64,000 nt of DNA from contig NZ_KB891588.1 of assembly GCF_000373485.1 (NCBI RefSeq), positions 92,575 to 156,574 on the forward strand. The letters run 5' to 3'. Each line of letters starts with the position of its first letter. Position 1 is the first letter of the stretch. A model generated the notes under the pieces. It made no database searches. It saw only the letters and a program-made list of their open reading frames with translations, and was not told the DNA's origin. Below, piece by piece: positions 34,565 to 46,314 of the stretch. The position numbers were made by a program, and so were the translations under genes. Source of the stretch: Dasania marina DSM 21967. GTDB lineage: Bacteria; Pseudomonadota; Gammaproteobacteria; Pseudomonadales; Dasaniaceae.

Positions 34565-37294
34565 TTATGCGTTAGCTAATTTACCGTGACATTGTTTAAA
34601 CTTCTTACCCGAGCCACAAGGGCAAGGCTCATTGCGACCCACTTTACGGCCTTCGCGCACAAAGGGTTCCTGTTCATCGGCCTGCTCAGCTTGATCGCCA
34701 ACCAAACCGGAATCAGCACTGGGGTGGTTAAACTCCATTTGCTGCATGGCTTCGATTTTGCGACGCTGCTCTTCTAAAGCTTTAACTTCATCTTCATGTT
34801 GTATACGCACATGAGATAAAAACTTCACCACCTCAAACTTTAAGTTAACCAACATTTCTTGGAACAACTCAAACGCTTCGCGCTTATATTCTTGTTTGGG
34901 GTTTTTCTGTGCATAGGCACGCAAATGTATGCCCTGACGCAGATGATCCATAGTCGCCAAATGCTCTTTCCACAAGCCATCCAGCACCTGCAACATAATA
35001 TGTTTTTCAACTTGGCGTAGCTCGTCGCCTATCTCAGCCATTTTTTGATCGTAGCTAGCTTTTACCGCGCTGAGAATTTTTTGCCGCAGGCTTTCTTCGT
35101 GTAACTGGTCGTCGCTATCCAGCCATTCTTGTATTGGGCACTCCGTAGCAAATTCGGTCTCTAAGCGGTTTTCTAAACCGGGAACATCCCACTGCTCTTC
35201 TATGCTTTGTGGAGGGATATACTCACTCACTAAATCATGCACCACATCTTCGCGTATCGCTTCTATGGTGTCGTGTATATCTTCAGCTTCTAATAACTCT
35301 ACCCGCTGCTGATACACAATTTGACGCTGATCATTGGCAACATCATCGTATTCTAATAATTGCTTACGGATATCAAAGTTACGGCCTTCTACTTTCTTCT
35401 GGGCTTTTTCTATAGAGTTGGTAACCATGCTGTGCTCTATGGCCTCACCCTTTTCCATGCCCAATTTTTGCATAAACATTTTTACTCGCTCAGAAGCAAA
35501 AATACGCATTAAACTATCATCCATAGATAGATAAAAACGCGATAACCCTGGGTCACCTTGCCTACCGGCACGGCCACGCAGCTGGTTGTCTATACGCCGT
35601 GATTCATGACGCTCGGTGCCTATAATATGCAGGCCGCCCGCTTCTATTACTTTTTTATGGCGCAGGGCCCAAGCATCACGCAATGCTTTTATCTGCGCTT
35701 CGCTGGGATCGTCCACCGCGGCAATTTCTACGTCTACACTGCCACCCAATACGATATCAGTACCACGACCCGCCATATTGGTAGCGATAGTGACTGCCCC
35801 AGGACTACCCGCTTGGGCAATAATGCTGGCTTCTTGCTCATGGTATTTGGCGTTTAGCACTTTGTGATCGATTTTGGATTTTTTAAATAAAGTTGATAGC
35901 GCTTCCGACGTTTCTACCGACGCCGTACCCACTAAAATAGGTGCGCCCTTTTTTACCAGCTCTCTAACATCATCCACTATGGCCTGGTATTTTTCTTCCA
36001 AAGATAAATACACTAGGTCATTTAAATCTTTTCTGATTATGGGCACGTTAGTAGGTATGACTACCACATCCAAACCATAAATTTGGTGAAATTCAAAAGC
36101 CTCGGTGTCGGCGGTGCCGGTCATGCCCGATAAGGTATTGTATAGGCGGAAAAAGTTCTGGAAGGTAGTAGAGGCTAAGGTTTGGCTTTCGGCTTGCACC
36201 TCCAACTCCTCTTTTGCCTCTATGGCTTGGTGCAAACCCTCTGATAAACGACGGCCAGCCATGGTGCGGCCAGTATGCTCATCGATTAGCACCACCTGGC
36301 GGTTTTCAATAATATATTCCACATCACGATGGAATAATTTATGGGCCCGCAAGCCTGAGTAAACATGCTGCAACAAAGATAAATTAGTGGCCGAGTACAG
36401 GCTCTCACCTTCTGCCAGTAAACCATCGTTAATCAATAGCTCTTCAACAAATAAATGACCGGCCTCAGTCATTTCTACCTGCCTAGTCTTTTCATCAATT
36501 TTATAGTGGCCGGTTTCTTCCTGCTCTTCATCTCCCTCTACATCTATCTGTTCCTCTAGCTTAGGGATAAAGAGATTAATGCGTTTGTATAAGGCAGAAT
36601 TATCTTCGGCTGGGCCAGAGATAATCAAAGGAGTACGTGCTTCGTCTATGAGTATCGAGTCCACCTCATCGATAATGGCAAAATTTAAGCCGCGCTGAAA
36701 TCTATCCTCTTTAGAAAACGCCATGTTATCGCGCAGATAATCAAAGCCATATTCATTATTGGTGCCGTAGGTAATGTCAGCCGCATAGGCCGCGCGCTTG
36801 GCTTCGCTATCCTGTCCAGAAACCACGACTCCCACGCTCAAACCTAAAAAGTTATACAGAGGGCGCATCCACTCGGCATCCCGTTGCGCCAAGTAATCAT
36901 TGACAGTAACCACGTGCACACCTTTGCCGCCTATAGCGTTGAGGTATACCGGCAAGGTCGCCATTAATGTTTTACCTTCACCGGTGCGCATTTCAGAAAT
37001 ACGCCCCTGGTGCAACGTAATACCACCTATCATTTGCACATCAAAGTGGCGCATAGCCATTACTCGACGGCCAGCCTCACGCACTACCGCAAACGCCTCA
37101 GGCAATAATTCATCCAGGCTACTACCTTGCTCTAAACGTTTTTTAAATTCGTCGGTTTTGGCTTGTAACTGGCTGTCATCTAAAGCCTTTAGACCCTCCT
37201 CTTGCGCATTAATGAGCTCAACCGTTTTGCTCATGCGCTTTAATTCACGGTCATTTTTACTGCCGAATACTTTTTTAAGAACATTACCAATCAT
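34565..37294 (-). CDS. secA: Preprotein translocase ATPase SecA
   Basis: SecA drives preproteins through SecYEG. The 909-residue protein begins [20 protein letters not shown], like other SecA proteins; the ORF open to 37360 adds 22 unrelated residues. It has Walker A GEGKTL, the DEAD-like [14 protein letters not shown], the [11 protein letters not shown] motif and a C-terminal SEC-C zinc domain ([14 protein letters not shown]) for SecB binding. A SecM-type regulator is not present upstream; an M23 peptidase gene lies there instead. Confidence 0.98.
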   Translation of the reverse strand: MIGNVLKKVFGSKNDRELKRMSKTVELINAQEEGLKALDDSQLQAKTDEFKKRLEQGSSLDELLPEAFAVVREAGRRVMAMRHFDVQMIGGITLHQGRISEMRTGEGKTLMATLPVYLNAIGGKGVHVVTVNDYLAQRDAEWMRPLYNFLGLSVGVVVSGQDSEAKRAAYAADITYGTNNEYGFDYLRDNMAFSKEDRFQRGLNFAIIDEVDSILIDEARTPLIISGPAEDNSALYKRINLFIPKLEEQIDVEGDEEQEETGHYKIDEKTRQVEMTEAGHLFVEELLINDGLLAEGESLYSATNLSLLQHVYSGLRAHKLFHRDVEYIIENRQVVLIDEHTGRTMAGRRLSEGLHQAIEAKEELEVQAESQTLASTTFQNFFRLYNTLSGMTGTADTEAFEFHQIYGLDVVVIPTNVPIIRKDLNDLVYLSLEEKYQAIVDDVRELVKKGAPILVGTASVETSEALSTLFKKSKIDHKVLNAKYHEQEASIIAQAGSPGAVTIATNMAGRGTDIVLGGSVDVEIAAVDDPSEAQIKALRDAWALRHKKVIEAGGLHIIGTERHESRRIDNQLRGRAGRQGDPGLSRFYLSMDDSLMRIFASERVKMFMQKLGMEKGEAIEHSMVTNSIEKAQKKVEGRNFDIRKQLLEYDDVANDQRQIVYQQRVELLEAEDIHDTIEAIREDVVHDLVSEYIPPQSIEEQWDVPGLENRLETEFATECPIQEWLDSDDQLHEESLRQKILSAVKASYDQKMAEIGDELRQVEKHIMLQVLDGLWKEHLATMDHLRQGIHLRAYAQKNPKQEYKREAFELFQEMLVNLKFEVVKFLSHVRIQHEDEVKALEEQRRKIEAMQQMEFNHPSADSGLVGDQAEQADEQEPFVREGRKVGRNEPCPCGSGKKFKQCHGKLANA

Positions 37295-37414
37295 AACTTT
37301 CACTATTAAAATGTTGTGTGGCTGAGAATATATCTTTGTCACAGTCGTCGCGACAGGCATAGCCAGATAAGATATATCAGAAGAAACTGCTAAGAATTAG
37401 CTAGAGAGGCAAAA

Positions 37415-38341
37415 CTATCGGTTGGTGCGATGTATATATGCAGCTGGATCGACGGCGCGACCGTGCTTATAGACTTCAAAATGAACATGGGGGCCAGTAG
37501 AGCGGCCAGTACTACCCATTAGAGCAATCTCTTGGCCTTTCTTAACAATATCGCCCACCTTTACTAGGTGCTCTTTATTGTGGCCATAGCGGGTAACATA
37601 ACCACCGCCGTGGTTAACTTCTACCATTTGGCCATAGCCGTAACGCTTATCAGCCCAGGTGACTACACCTGCGGCTACAGAGATAACTGCCGAGCCTTCT
37701 TTGCCAGCAAAATCTACCCCTTCGTGTATAGCAGCGCGGCCAGTAAACGGGTCGGCCCTATGACCAAAGCGAGAAGACATCCAACCTTTTTTGATAGGTC
37801 GGCCAGCGAGGAAGATATCGTCTTGAATTTTGCGATTAGCTAATAGTGTTTCTAATATTTCTAACTGCTGGGCACGGTCATCAACCTTGGCCAACAGCTC
37901 GTCCATATTGCTAACAAAATCGGTTTGCGAGTAGCTTTGGCCCAAGTCATCGGTTTCGGGGCCACCCAGAGCGGGCATTTGGCTAAAGTCGAATTCGCCT
38001 TTGTCTAACTTGGCGATGGTGGTAACGCGCTCGCCCAGAGCGTCTAAGCGCACCAGCCGCGATTGTAGCTCGGCCATGCGTAGGGTTAGGGCTTGCAGTT
38101 GTTGCTCGGCCTGCCGCTTGGCATCACTAAGCTCTTGCTGCTGCTGCTCACTGCGATCTTTTAACAATTGCAGCGCGCTGTGATCTAAAACTTCATCATC
38201 GTGACCCGCTTGGTAACCTACATAAATACCGGTAGCCAAAGGCGCGCCCAATAAACATAGCGACAGCAGGGTGCGCGTCCACAACCCTAGGGAAAGAGTT
38301 TTAGACTCAGCATGTTTATCGTTAACAATGATAACTTTCAT
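37415..38341 (-). CDS. M23 family metallopeptidase, membrane-anchored
   Basis: A 308-residue peptidoglycan endopeptidase-like protein. One N-terminal membrane segment (~residues 25-45) is followed by a coiled coil rich in Gln/Glu/Leu (~55-115) and a C-terminal LytM/M23 domain. The domain shows the HxxxD zinc motif (HEGVDFAGKEG) and HVHFEVYKHGRAVDP, so the catalytic residues look intact. It probably cuts or senses peptidoglycan in the periplasm, as NlpD/MepM-type proteins do. It sits between lpxC and secA, the place of secM in E. coli. Confidence 0.9.
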   Translation of the reverse strand: MKVIIVNDKHAESKTLSLGLWTRTLLSLCLLGAPLATGIYVGYQAGHDDEVLDHSALQLLKDRSEQQQQELSDAKRQAEQQLQALTLRMAELQSRLVRLDALGERVTTIAKLDKGEFDFSQMPALGGPETDDLGQSYSQTDFVSNMDELLAKVDDRAQQLEILETLLANRKIQDDIFLAGRPIKKGWMSSRFGHRADPFTGRAAIHEGVDFAGKEGSAVISVAAGVVTWADKRYGYGQMVEVNHGGGYVTRYGHNKEHLVKVGDIVKKGQEIALMGSTGRSTGPHVHFEVYKHGRAVDPAAYIHRTNR

Positions 38342-38460
38342 AAGTATGTGCTGTTTTATTGGCTTCTTTTATTGACCAGCCACGGGGCTAGCTGAGTACT
38401 ACTAACCCAGAATTGCGTGCAAATATGGCATATAAATGCCGCAATTACCAACTTATAACC

Positions 38461-38490
38461 CAAAAAGCCGACAGCTAAAGCAGCTTTTGC
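38461..38490 (-). terminator. Possible weak terminator after lpxC
   Basis: On the minus strand, CAAAAGC and GCTTTTTG can pair around a loop of about 15 nt, ending in T5. It lies 50-80 bp after lpxC and before the M23 gene. The long loop and a bulge make it a weak candidate. Confidence 0.3.
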
Positions 38491-38540
38491 CTAGTAGCTC
38501 ACGCTATAACAAAAGCCCATCAACCGTGGTTTATAGGGGT

Positions 38541-39452
38541 TTATACCGCCGAAACGGGGGCCATATAAGAGATGGGGGCAGTGTCTTTATCGTCAAAAGT
38601 CACTACTTCCCAAGCCTCTGGCTTGGCGATTAGGCTGCGCAACAAAGCATTATTAAGGGCATGGCCAGATTTATGGGCTTTAAACTCACCTATCAAGCTA
38701 TTGCCCAATAAATATAAATCACCAATAGCGTCCAGCACCTTGTGCTTAACAAACTCATCTTCGTAACGCAGGCCATCTTCATTGAGGATGCGGTACTCAT
38801 CAACCACAATAGCATTGTCTACACTGCCGCCTTGGGCCAGGCCCTTGGAGCGCAGGTATTCAATTTCATGCATAAAACCAAAGGTTCTGGCACGGCTAAC
38901 TTCTTTCACAAAAGAGGTACTGGAAAAATCTAATTCGGCACTGGCCTTGCGGTCGCGAAATACCGGATGATCGAAATCGATAGTAAATGACACCTTAAAG
39001 CCATCAAAAGGGAGGAAGCTGGCTATTTTGTCGCCATCTTCTACCGATATCGGTTGTTTAATGCGTATAAACTGCTTGGCCTTTTCTTGCTCTTGTATAC
39101 CCGCTGACTGAATCAGGAAGACAAAAGGGCCCGCACTACCATCCATAATGGGCACTTCGGCCGCACTTAGCTCTATATAGGCGTTATCTATACCCAAGCC
39201 TGCCATAGCCGACAGTAAATGCTCTACCGTTGAAACACGCACGCCATCTTGTATTAAGGTGGTTGATAAAGTGGTATCGCCGACATTCTCTGCGCGCGCA
39301 GGAATTTCGACCACAGGATCAAGATCGGTGCGACGAAATACAATCCCCGTGTCTATAGGGGCAGGTAATAAGGTTAGGTACACCTTTTCACCCGTGTGCA
39401 GGCCTACGCCGGTGGCACGGATTGCATTTCTTAAGGTACGCTGTTTAATCAT
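38541..39452 (-). CDS. lpxC: UDP-3-O-acyl-N-acetylglucosamine deacetylase LpxC
   Basis: LpxC performs the committed step of lipid A synthesis, a zinc-dependent deacetylation. The 303-residue enzyme begins [20 protein letters not shown]. It has the zinc His in [12 protein letters not shown] and the [14 protein letters not shown] motif with the other zinc ligands, plus the catalytic His in KSGHALNN. It is the last gene of the dcw block, 125 bp after ftsZ; a TGTGGC/GCCACA hairpin (39478-39493) lies between them. Confidence 0.98.
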   Translation of the reverse strand: MIKQRTLRNAIRATGVGLHTGEKVYLTLLPAPIDTGIVFRRTDLDPVVEIPARAENVGDTTLSTTLIQDGVRVSTVEHLLSAMAGLGIDNAYIELSAAEVPIMDGSAGPFVFLIQSAGIQEQEKAKQFIRIKQPISVEDGDKIASFLPFDGFKVSFTIDFDHPVFRDRKASAELDFSSTSFVKEVSRARTFGFMHEIEYLRSKGLAQGGSVDNAIVVDEYRILNEDGLRYEDEFVKHKVLDAIGDLYLLGNSLIGEFKAHKSGHALNNALLRSLIAKPEAWEVVTFDDKDTAPISYMAPVSAV

Positions 39453-39577
39453 GGCTACTTTTGCTCAGCTATTCGTCTGTGGCATACGCCACATGCGAGG
39501 CCCGGATTTTGAGGCGCGAATACTACCAGAGTTCAATAGTATCGCCAAACCCTCAGTGATATTGCCCAGCTCTACGT

Positions 39578-40738
39578 TTAATCGGCTTGGCGACGTAGAA
39601 ATGCTGGAATGTCTAAATATTCCATATCTCTATCTTCGCTAGGGGCCACGCTGTGTTCACGCTTAAGTGCGTTAGCACCGCTAGTGCGCATCACCGTAGG
39701 TCTATCCAGCTTGCTATAGTCGGGGTTCACCACCTCTAAAGGCTTAGTATCCGCTACTTTTTCTGGCTTAGCCATCGATTGATGACCACCTAAACCCGTC
39801 GCTACCACAGTCACCCGCAGCTCGTCGCCCAGGCTTGGATCCATCGCAGTACCGGTAACTATAGTCGCATTTTCAGAGGCCAACGCTTCAATAATGTCAC
39901 CGACCTCAGCAAACTCACCCAGAGACATATCAGGACCAGCAGTAATATTAACTAAAATACCGCGCGCACCTTCCAGATTAATATCATCCAGCAAGGGGCT
40001 GCGTATAGCCATTTCTGCCGCTTCACGGGCACGATTTTCACCGCGAGCCGAACCGGCACCCATCATCGCCATACCCATTTCTGACATCACTGTGCGCACA
40101 TCTGCAAAGTCGACGTTGATTTGGCCTGGGTTGATAATCAAATCCGCTATACCCTGCACCGCACCTAGTAATACATTGTTAACGGTTTTAAAGGCTTCGA
40201 TTAACGGCGTGTTTTTACCTAACACTTCTAACAATTTTTCGTTAGGAATAGTGATAAGTGAATCCACATGCTGCTGTAATTCCAGCATACCCTCATCGGC
40301 AATCTTCATGCGCTTCTTACCTTCAAAACGGAAGGGACGCGTCACTACAGCTACCGTTAAGATGCCCATCTCTTTAGCCACTTCAGCAACTACCGGTGCC
40401 GCACCGGTACCGGTACCGCCACCCATGCCAGCGGTAATAAAAATCATATCGGCACCGTGTATGGCTTCGGCTATGCGCTCTCTATCTTCTAAAGCTGCAT
40501 GCCTACCCACTTCCGGATTGGCGCCTGCGCCCAAACCTTTAGTGATGTTGCCTCCCAACTGTAAAACCGTCGAAGAAGCTAAATCCGTTAAAGCCTGAGC
40601 ATCGGTATTGGCGCAAATAAAATCTACACCAGACACACCCGAATCTATCATGTGACGCACAGCATTACCGCCGCCACCGCCTACACCAATTACTTTAATG
40701 ACTGCGCTTTGGGGCACATTATCAACGAGTTCAAACAT
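39578..40738 (-). CDS. ftsZ: Cell division GTPase FtsZ
   Basis: The tubulin homologue that forms the Z-ring. The 386-residue protein has the nucleotide-binding VGGGGGNAVRHM, the tubulin signature GGGTGTGAAPVVAE, and the T7 loop NVDFADVRTVM. A variable linker precedes the conserved C-terminal peptide MEYLDIPAFLRRQAD, which binds FtsA and ZipA. The start at 40738 has GGGAGAAGG upstream; the ORF to 40786 is rejected. It follows ftsA by 76 bp. Confidence 0.98.
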   Translation of the reverse strand: MFELVDNVPQSAVIKVIGVGGGGGNAVRHMIDSGVSGVDFICANTDAQALTDLASSTVLQLGGNITKGLGAGANPEVGRHAALEDRERIAEAIHGADMIFITAGMGGGTGTGAAPVVAEVAKEMGILTVAVVTRPFRFEGKKRMKIADEGMLELQQHVDSLITIPNEKLLEVLGKNTPLIEAFKTVNNVLLGAVQGIADLIINPGQINVDFADVRTVMSEMGMAMMGAGSARGENRAREAAEMAIRSPLLDDINLEGARGILVNITAGPDMSLGEFAEVGDIIEALASENATIVTGTAMDPSLGDELRVTVVATGLGGHQSMAKPEKVADTKPLEVVNPDYSKLDRPTVMRTSGANALKREHSVAPSEDRDMEYLDIPAFLRRQAD

Positions 40739-40814
40739 TTTCCTTCTCCCTTTTTTGTTTTTACCGATTCCAACCAATGTTGGCATGAGTAACTTTTTTA
40801 CATTAATTAAAAAA

Positions 40815-42056
40815 TTAAAAATTATTTTTAAACCATTCTTTAATACGGCTCATTTTGCCCGTATTGTTTGTCGTGTTCGCTGAGCGACTTCTAATCGCCC
40901 CCGGCTCCTGCTGCTTTAAACCGTATATTAATAAGCCCACACCGGTAGAGTAAATCGGGTTGCGGACTATGTCGGTAAGGCCGCTGATATTCTGTGGCGA
41001 GCCTATGCGTACCGGTGTGTTGAAAATCTCTTCGGCTAACTCAACCACTCCTTCCATTTTGGAGGTGCCGCCGGTTAACACTATGCCGGCAGCGATTAAA
41101 TCTTCGTAACCACTGCGGCGTAACTCTGCCTGCACTAAGGTAAACAATTCGTCATAGCGCGGCTCTACCACTTCCGCTAATGCTTGCCGTGATAGTTCGC
41201 GAGGCGGCCTATCGCCCACGCTGGGCACTTTGATAGATTCATCCGCGCCCGCCAACTGCGTTAAGGCACAAGCGTATTTAATTTTAATCTCGTCAGCGTG
41301 TTGCGTAGGCGTGCGCAAAGCCATGGCAATATCATTCGTTACCTGATCACCAGCAATAGGAATAACACCGGTGTGACGTATAGAGCCTTCAGTAAAAATG
41401 GCAATATCTGTGGTGCCGCCACCGATATCTACCAAGCAAACACCTAGGTCTTTTTCGTCATCGGTTAACACCGCATAACTAGAAGCCAACTGCTCTAAAA
41501 TAATATCTTCCACTTCCAATCCACAGCGGCGTATACATTTCTCTATGTTTTGAGCCGCGTTTACTGCGCAAGTCACTAAATGTACCTTGGCTTCTAAACG
41601 CACGCCCGACATACCCAAAGGCTCTTTAATACCCTCTTGCGTGTCTATGACGTATTCCTGCGGCAATATATGTAGTACTTTTTGATCGGCAGGTATCGCT
41701 ACCGCCTGCGCTGCATCTATCACTCTTTCCAAGTCCAAGGGATACACTTCGCGATCGCGTATAGCCACTATGCCGTGAGAATTTAAGCTGCGTATATGGC
41801 TGCCGGCTATGCCCGCGTACACCGAGTGTATTTGGCAGCCCGCCATTAGCTCTGCCTCTTCTATAGCACGTTGTATTGATTGCACGGTGGATTCTATATT
41901 CACCACCACACCCTTCTTTAAACCTCTAGAGGGATGCGAACCTATGCCAACAATTTCCAGCTCACCATCACTGGTTACCGCGCCGACTATAGCCACCACT
42001 TTTGAGGTACCTATATCTAAGCCGACTATCATCTTGCTATTTGATGAGCTGCTCAT
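40815..42056 (-). CDS. ftsA: Cell division protein FtsA
   Basis: The actin-like membrane tether of FtsZ. The 413-residue protein has the ATP-binding elements IVGLDIGTSKV and LVDIGGGTTDIAIF plus the 1C domain typical of FtsA. It ends in an amphipathic membrane-targeting helix (MSRIKEWFKNNF). It lies between ftsQ and ftsZ as in all gammaproteobacterial dcw clusters. Confidence 0.98.
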   Translation of the reverse strand: MSSSSNSKMIVGLDIGTSKVVAIVGAVTSDGELEIVGIGSHPSRGLKKGVVVNIESTVQSIQRAIEEAELMAGCQIHSVYAGIAGSHIRSLNSHGIVAIRDREVYPLDLERVIDAAQAVAIPADQKVLHILPQEYVIDTQEGIKEPLGMSGVRLEAKVHLVTCAVNAAQNIEKCIRRCGLEVEDIILEQLASSYAVLTDDEKDLGVCLVDIGGGTTDIAIFTEGSIRHTGVIPIAGDQVTNDIAMALRTPTQHADEIKIKYACALTQLAGADESIKVPSVGDRPPRELSRQALAEVVEPRYDELFTLVQAELRRSGYEDLIAAGIVLTGGTSKMEGVVELAEEIFNTPVRIGSPQNISGLTDIVRNPIYSTGVGLLIYGLKQQEPGAIRSRSANTTNNTGKMSRIKEWFKNNF

Positions 42057-42122
42057 CAGCGCACACTCCTCTTTATCGTTTTTTTATCAACACTGTTACT
42101 TTTAACCATGTTTACAGCTCTC

Positions 42123-42890
42123 TTATGTTTGCTCACGCCAGCTCACCGCCAAGCCATTGCTATAGCGCATGTCTATGCTTTTAATCGATGCCAAGTTACT
42201 CGCTAAGGTTTTTTGATAGACATAAGCAAAGCGCTGCATTTTTTCCATCAACTGATCGCGACCTATACTCAGCGTTACACCGCCTCGTAAGGTGGCCTGC
42301 CAGCCGCCCCTAGTATTTAACTGAAAACGTTCTAACTCCAAACCCTGATGTCTTAGCAACTCGCCTACCGCACGATAATTAGCCATCACGGTTTTACTGC
42401 TCTCATCGGGGCCGGCCAATAAAGGCAGCCCCGGCACCTTAACCATGGGTTTAGGCTTAAATAGTTCGCCGCGGTGATTCAAAAAACCTCGCTCACCCCA
42501 CTGCGCTATAGTTTGCTGCTCAACAATGTTAATCGCCACTTCATTGGGCCATAAGCGCTGCACTCTTACCTCATAAACCCAAGGAAGTTTTTGTAACTGC
42601 TTGCGTATGGCCGCCATATCTATGCGCACAAAACCCTGCTGTAAAAAGGGGCGAACTTCGGCAATAACTTTTTCTTTATTGACATACCTAAGCTCGCCGC
42701 TTACCGCCACTTTATCTATGGGCTGGTTAATAATATGCATACCGCCCTGATATAAGCCGCCCACTAGCAGCAACAACGCCGCCACAAACAATGCAGACTG
42801 CAAACGCCGCCAAGGGAAGCTTGCCTTGGAAGGTTTAGGGGGGCCTTTGCTAACAGCACCGCGTTGTTTTTTAGGCTTTAAGAATTGCAT
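42123..42890 (-). CDS. ftsQ: Cell division protein FtsQ
   Basis: A 255-residue bitopic divisome protein linking early and late division proteins. It has a basic cytoplasmic N-terminus, one membrane helix (~residues 32-50), a POTRA domain (INQPIDKVAVSGELRYVNKE) and a beta domain containing ALRVQRLWPNE-like WVYEVRVQRLWPNEVAINIV. Its ATG overlaps the ddlB stop by one base. Confidence 0.96.
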   Translation of the reverse strand: MQFLKPKKQRGAVSKGPPKPSKASFPWRRLQSALFVAALLLLVGGLYQGGMHIINQPIDKVAVSGELRYVNKEKVIAEVRPFLQQGFVRIDMAAIRKQLQKLPWVYEVRVQRLWPNEVAINIVEQQTIAQWGERGFLNHRGELFKPKPMVKVPGLPLLAGPDESSKTVMANYRAVGELLRHQGLELERFQLNTRGGWQATLRGGVTLSIGRDQLMEKMQRFAYVYQKTLASNLASIKSIDMRYSNGLAVSWREQT

Positions 42891-43807
42891 TATGGCTCTA
42901 CGCTCAAGGCTAAAATAGCTTCTACTAAATCATCAAAGCTCATCCCCACCGCTTTTGCGGCCATAGGCACTAAACTGTGACTGGTCATACCCGGTACGGT
43001 ATTAACTTCTAATAAATAAAAGTTACCCTGCTCATCCTGCATAAAATCTACCCGGCCCCAGCCAGTACAGCCTATGCTGACAAAAGCCTGTTCGGCTAAT
43101 TGTTTAAGCAGCTGCTCTTGCTCCTCAGCCAAACCGCAGGGGCAAATATATTTGGTATCGTTGGAAATATATTTGGCTTCATAATCGTAAAAACTGTTTG
43201 CTGTTTCTAAACGTATAGGAGGTAAAGCCACCCCGGCCAAGATCGCCACGGTAAATTCGGCACCCTTAATCCAGCGCTCGGCTATCACCACAGCGTCATA
43301 TTGCGAGGCGTAGTGATAGGCCTGCTCTAATTGCTCAGCGCTATTCACTTTCGCCATGCCTAGGCTAGATCCTTCGTGCGCGGGCTTAACCATGGCCTCG
43401 CCCCATTGCGCCATTAAATCCTGCCAATCGCTATCCGCTTGCAAGTGAGCAAACTCGGCGGTGGGCAGACCTACACCATCCCACAATTGTTTACAGCGCA
43501 TTTTATCCATGGCCAGAGCTGAGGCCATGACGCCGCTACCGGTATAGCTAATCCCTAACATTTCCAATAAGCCTTGTACTGTACCGTCTTCGCCGTTAAT
43601 ACCATGCAAGGCAATAAACACATGTTGATAGTGCTCTATAAGCTCTTGCACCCAGCCCGACTCGGCGGTATCTAGGGCCACTGCCGCTATGCCTTTGTTG
43701 TGCAAAGCTTGCAGCACGGCATTGCCACTTTGCAGTGAGATATCCCGCTCGGCAGAAGTGCCGCCCAGCAACACGGCAACGGGGCTGTTTAAACGTTCAG
43801 CTAACAT
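42890..43807 (-). CDS. ddlB: D-alanine-D-alanine ligase B
   Basis: An ATP-grasp enzyme making the D-Ala-D-Ala dipeptide of the peptidoglycan stem. The 305-residue protein has the N-terminal [16 protein letters not shown], the [14 protein letters not shown] loop and the C-terminal [13 protein letters not shown] motif of ligases. It overlaps murC by 11 bp and ftsQ by one base, so it is tightly coupled within the dcw operon. Confidence 0.97.
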   Translation of the reverse strand: MLAERLNSPVAVLLGGTSAERDISLQSGNAVLQALHNKGIAAVALDTAESGWVQELIEHYQHVFIALHGINGEDGTVQGLLEMLGISYTGSGVMASALAMDKMRCKQLWDGVGLPTAEFAHLQADSDWQDLMAQWGEAMVKPAHEGSSLGMAKVNSAEQLEQAYHYASQYDAVVIAERWIKGAEFTVAILAGVALPPIRLETANSFYDYEAKYISNDTKYICPCGLAEEQEQLLKQLAEQAFVSIGCTGWGRVDFMQDEQGNFYLLEVNTVPGMTSHSLVPMAAKAVGMSFDDLVEAILALSVEP

Positions 43808-45239
43808 TGATAGGCCCCTTTAATTGGCTGGCCGCTAGCGCCGCGCTTAATACGCCGACGTTGCCTGCGCCCTGAGTGAGTAGCACATCGCCATCTTTTA
43901 ACACCCGCTGTAATTCGTCGCTGATGTCGTTGATATTGGCGATAAAAATAGGGTCTACCTTGCCGCGATTACGGATAGTGCCCGACAGGCTGCGGCTGTC
44001 TGCACCCGCTACCGCTTTCTCGCCCGCGGAGTAAACTTCCAGCAACAGCAGGCAATCGACCTCTGACAACACCCGCACAAAATCTTCGTATAAATCTTTG
44101 GTACGACTGTAACGATGCGGCTGATACACCATCACTAAACGTCTCTCCGGCCAAGCTTGCCTAGCCGCGGCAATAGTGGCGGCCACCTCGGTGGGGTGAT
44201 GGCCATAATCATCAACCAAGGTGACATTGCCGGTTGTGATAGGGTAATCACCGTAGACTTGAAAACGCCTACCCACACCTTGAAAGTTTTCTACCCCGCG
44301 ACATATCGCTGAGTCATCGATGCCTTCGTCACAGGCTACCGCTATGGCAGCTGTGGCATTCAATACGTTGTGATCGCCAGGCATATTAATGGTTAGCGAC
44401 AGAGTGCCTTTGCCGTTTTTCCTCAGCACTTCAAAGTCGGTAACTCTATTGCGCTTGACCACATTGATAATTTGATAATCTGCATCATCACTAAAGCCGT
44501 AGGTTAAAATAGCGCGGCTAATTTGTGGCATTAACTCGCGCACCACATCGTCATCTATACACAACACTGCCATGCCATAAAAAGGCAGATTATGTAAAAA
44601 CTCCACAAAGGTTTGCTTTAGTTTTTCAAAATCACCGTCATAGGTGGCCATATGATCGGCTTCTATATTGGTGATTACCGAAATCATGGGCTGCAAATGT
44701 AAAAATGAGGCATCACTTTCATCGGCTTCGGCGATTAAATAACGGCTTTCACCCAACTGCGCATTGGTGCCGGCGCTGTTCACCAAGCCGCCAATCACAA
44801 AGGTGGGGTCTAGTTTGGCTTCGGCAAATATAGACGTAATCAAACTTGTAGTCGTGGTTTTACCGTGGGTACCCGCTACCGCAATGCCGTGCCTATAACG
44901 CATTAACTCTGCCAGCATTTCGGCCCGCGGTACTATAGGCGTACGTGCCGCCCTAGCGGCTATCACCTCTGGATTTTGTTCGTTGACTGCGCTAGAACAC
45001 ACCACTACATCCACACCTTCGACATTGCTAGCCTGATGGCCGATGAAAATATCGGCACACATATCCTGTAATCTGGCAGTATTTTTTGAAACCTGTATAT
45101 CAGAGCCGGAAATGCTATAACCCATATTCAATAACACTTCAGCTATGCCGCACATACCGGCACCGCCTATACCTACAAAATGTATGCGCTTAATACGACG
45201 CATTTCTGGCACCACGAAGGCCGCTTCATTACCCAGCAT
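43797..45239 (-). CDS. murC: UDP-N-acetylmuramate-L-alanine ligase
   Basis: MurC adds L-Ala to UDP-MurNAc, the first amino acid of the stem peptide. The 480-residue protein has [20 protein letters not shown] at the N-terminus and the ATP loop [10 protein letters not shown]. The ATG at 45239 is chosen because known MurC proteins begin shortly before the VPEMRR block; it overlaps the end of murG by 11 bp. The ORF open to 45269 is possible but less likely. Confidence 0.97.
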   Translation of the reverse strand: MLGNEAAFVVPEMRRIKRIHFVGIGGAGMCGIAEVLLNMGYSISGSDIQVSKNTARLQDMCADIFIGHQASNVEGVDVVVCSSAVNEQNPEVIAARAARTPIVPRAEMLAELMRYRHGIAVAGTHGKTTTTSLITSIFAEAKLDPTFVIGGLVNSAGTNAQLGESRYLIAEADESDASFLHLQPMISVITNIEADHMATYDGDFEKLKQTFVEFLHNLPFYGMAVLCIDDDVVRELMPQISRAILTYGFSDDADYQIINVVKRNRVTDFEVLRKNGKGTLSLTINMPGDHNVLNATAAIAVACDEGIDDSAICRGVENFQGVGRRFQVYGDYPITTGNVTLVDDYGHHPTEVAATIAAARQAWPERRLVMVYQPHRYSRTKDLYEDFVRVLSEVDCLLLLEVYSAGEKAVAGADSRSLSGTIRNRGKVDPIFIANINDISDELQRVLKDGDVLLTQGAGNVGVLSAALAASQLKGPINVS

Positions 45240-46314
45240 GAGCAAACTCCATACAGGTTGTGGCAACATCTATAGCTGCATTGTTTTTAGCTAAACATCT
45301 TGCGGCTGTCGCCATATTGAGTAACTGCTCTTTATTGAGCGCCCAGTGCTTAATTTTTTCCGCTAGCAGCTCAGGGTTTAATTCAGTTTGCGGCAATAAC
45401 ATAGCCGCGCCATTACTTGCCAACCAACGGCCGTTTTCAGTTTGATGATCGTCTATGGCATGGGGCAAGGGAATTAATAAGCTGCCCACGCCGGCGGCAG
45501 TTAATTCAGCAACGGTTAACGCCCCCGCTCGACAAATCACCACATCGGCCCAGTTATAGGCCGCTGCCATATCTTCTATAAAAGCTTCGGCTTTAACACT
45601 AAGCCCCAGCTGCCCATAAGCCTGTTTAACCGCTTCTATATGGGCATTACCGGTTTGATGCCACACCTCAACCCCAGCCTTATTACTCAACTGCGCTAGG
45701 GCCGGCGGTAAAGCATCATTGATCGCTTTAGCACCTAAGCTACCGCCTAGCACCAATACATGCAGCGGCTTATTTTTCCTGGCCTGCCAGCGCAACGCAG
45801 GCTCAACTATCTGCGCAATTTCATCGCGCACCGGGTTACCGATATAGCGGCCTTTATCACCGCCCAAATTAATGGGGTAGGCTGTTAATACCACTTTTGC
45901 GAAACGGGCCAATAAGCGATTAGTGGTGCCCGCCACTGCATTTTGCTCGTGTATCACTAAGGGCCTACCGGTTAACCAAGCGGCCAAACCGCCAGGGCCT
46001 GCGACAAAACCGCCCATACCCAAGACACAAACAGGGTCTAGGCGACGTAAAACTTGCAGCGCCTGCCGCAACGCGCACAGCAACTGCCAAGGCGCTTTTA
46101 ATAAACTTATCACTCCCTTGCCACGCAAACCCGACACACTTAATAGATTTAATGTTATGCCCGCTTCAGGTACCAAGCGCGACTCTATACCCTTAGCCGT
46201 GCCCAACCATTCCACATGCACGCCTTGCGCACGCAAACATTCTGCCGCGGCTAATGCTGGGAATACGTGGCCACCGGTCCCACCAGCCATAATTAACACC
46301 GCCGGCGCAGTCAT
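45229..46314 (-). CDS. murG: Lipid II synthase glycosyltransferase MurG
   Basis: MurG transfers GlcNAc to lipid I, giving lipid II at the inner face of the cytoplasmic membrane. The 361-residue GT-B enzyme has the N-terminal glycine loop [14 protein letters not shown], a central HEQNAVAG block and the donor-binding [13 protein letters not shown] region. It begins in an ATGA overlap with ftsW and overlaps murC by 11 bp. Confidence 0.97.
   Translation of the reverse strand: MTAPAVLIMAGGTGGHVFPALAAAECLRAQGVHVEWLGTAKGIESRLVPEAGITLNLLSVSGLRGKGVISLLKAPWQLLCALRQALQVLRRLDPVCVLGMGGFVAGPGGLAAWLTGRPLVIHEQNAVAGTTNRLLARFAKVVLTAYPINLGGDKGRYIGNPVRDEIAQIVEPALRWQARKNKPLHVLVLGGSLGAKAINDALPPALAQLSNKAGVEVWHQTGNAHIEAVKQAYGQLGLSVKAEAFIEDMAAAYNWADVVICRAGALTVAELTAAGVGSLLIPLPHAIDDHQTENGRWLASNGAAMLLPQTELNPELLAEKIKHWALNKEQLLNMATAARCLAKNNAAIDVATTCMEFAHAG

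Noticed and set aside
39894..40598. 234-codon ORF antisense to ftsZ
   Set aside because: Antisense shadow of a highly conserved gene; low-complexity composition typical of such frames.
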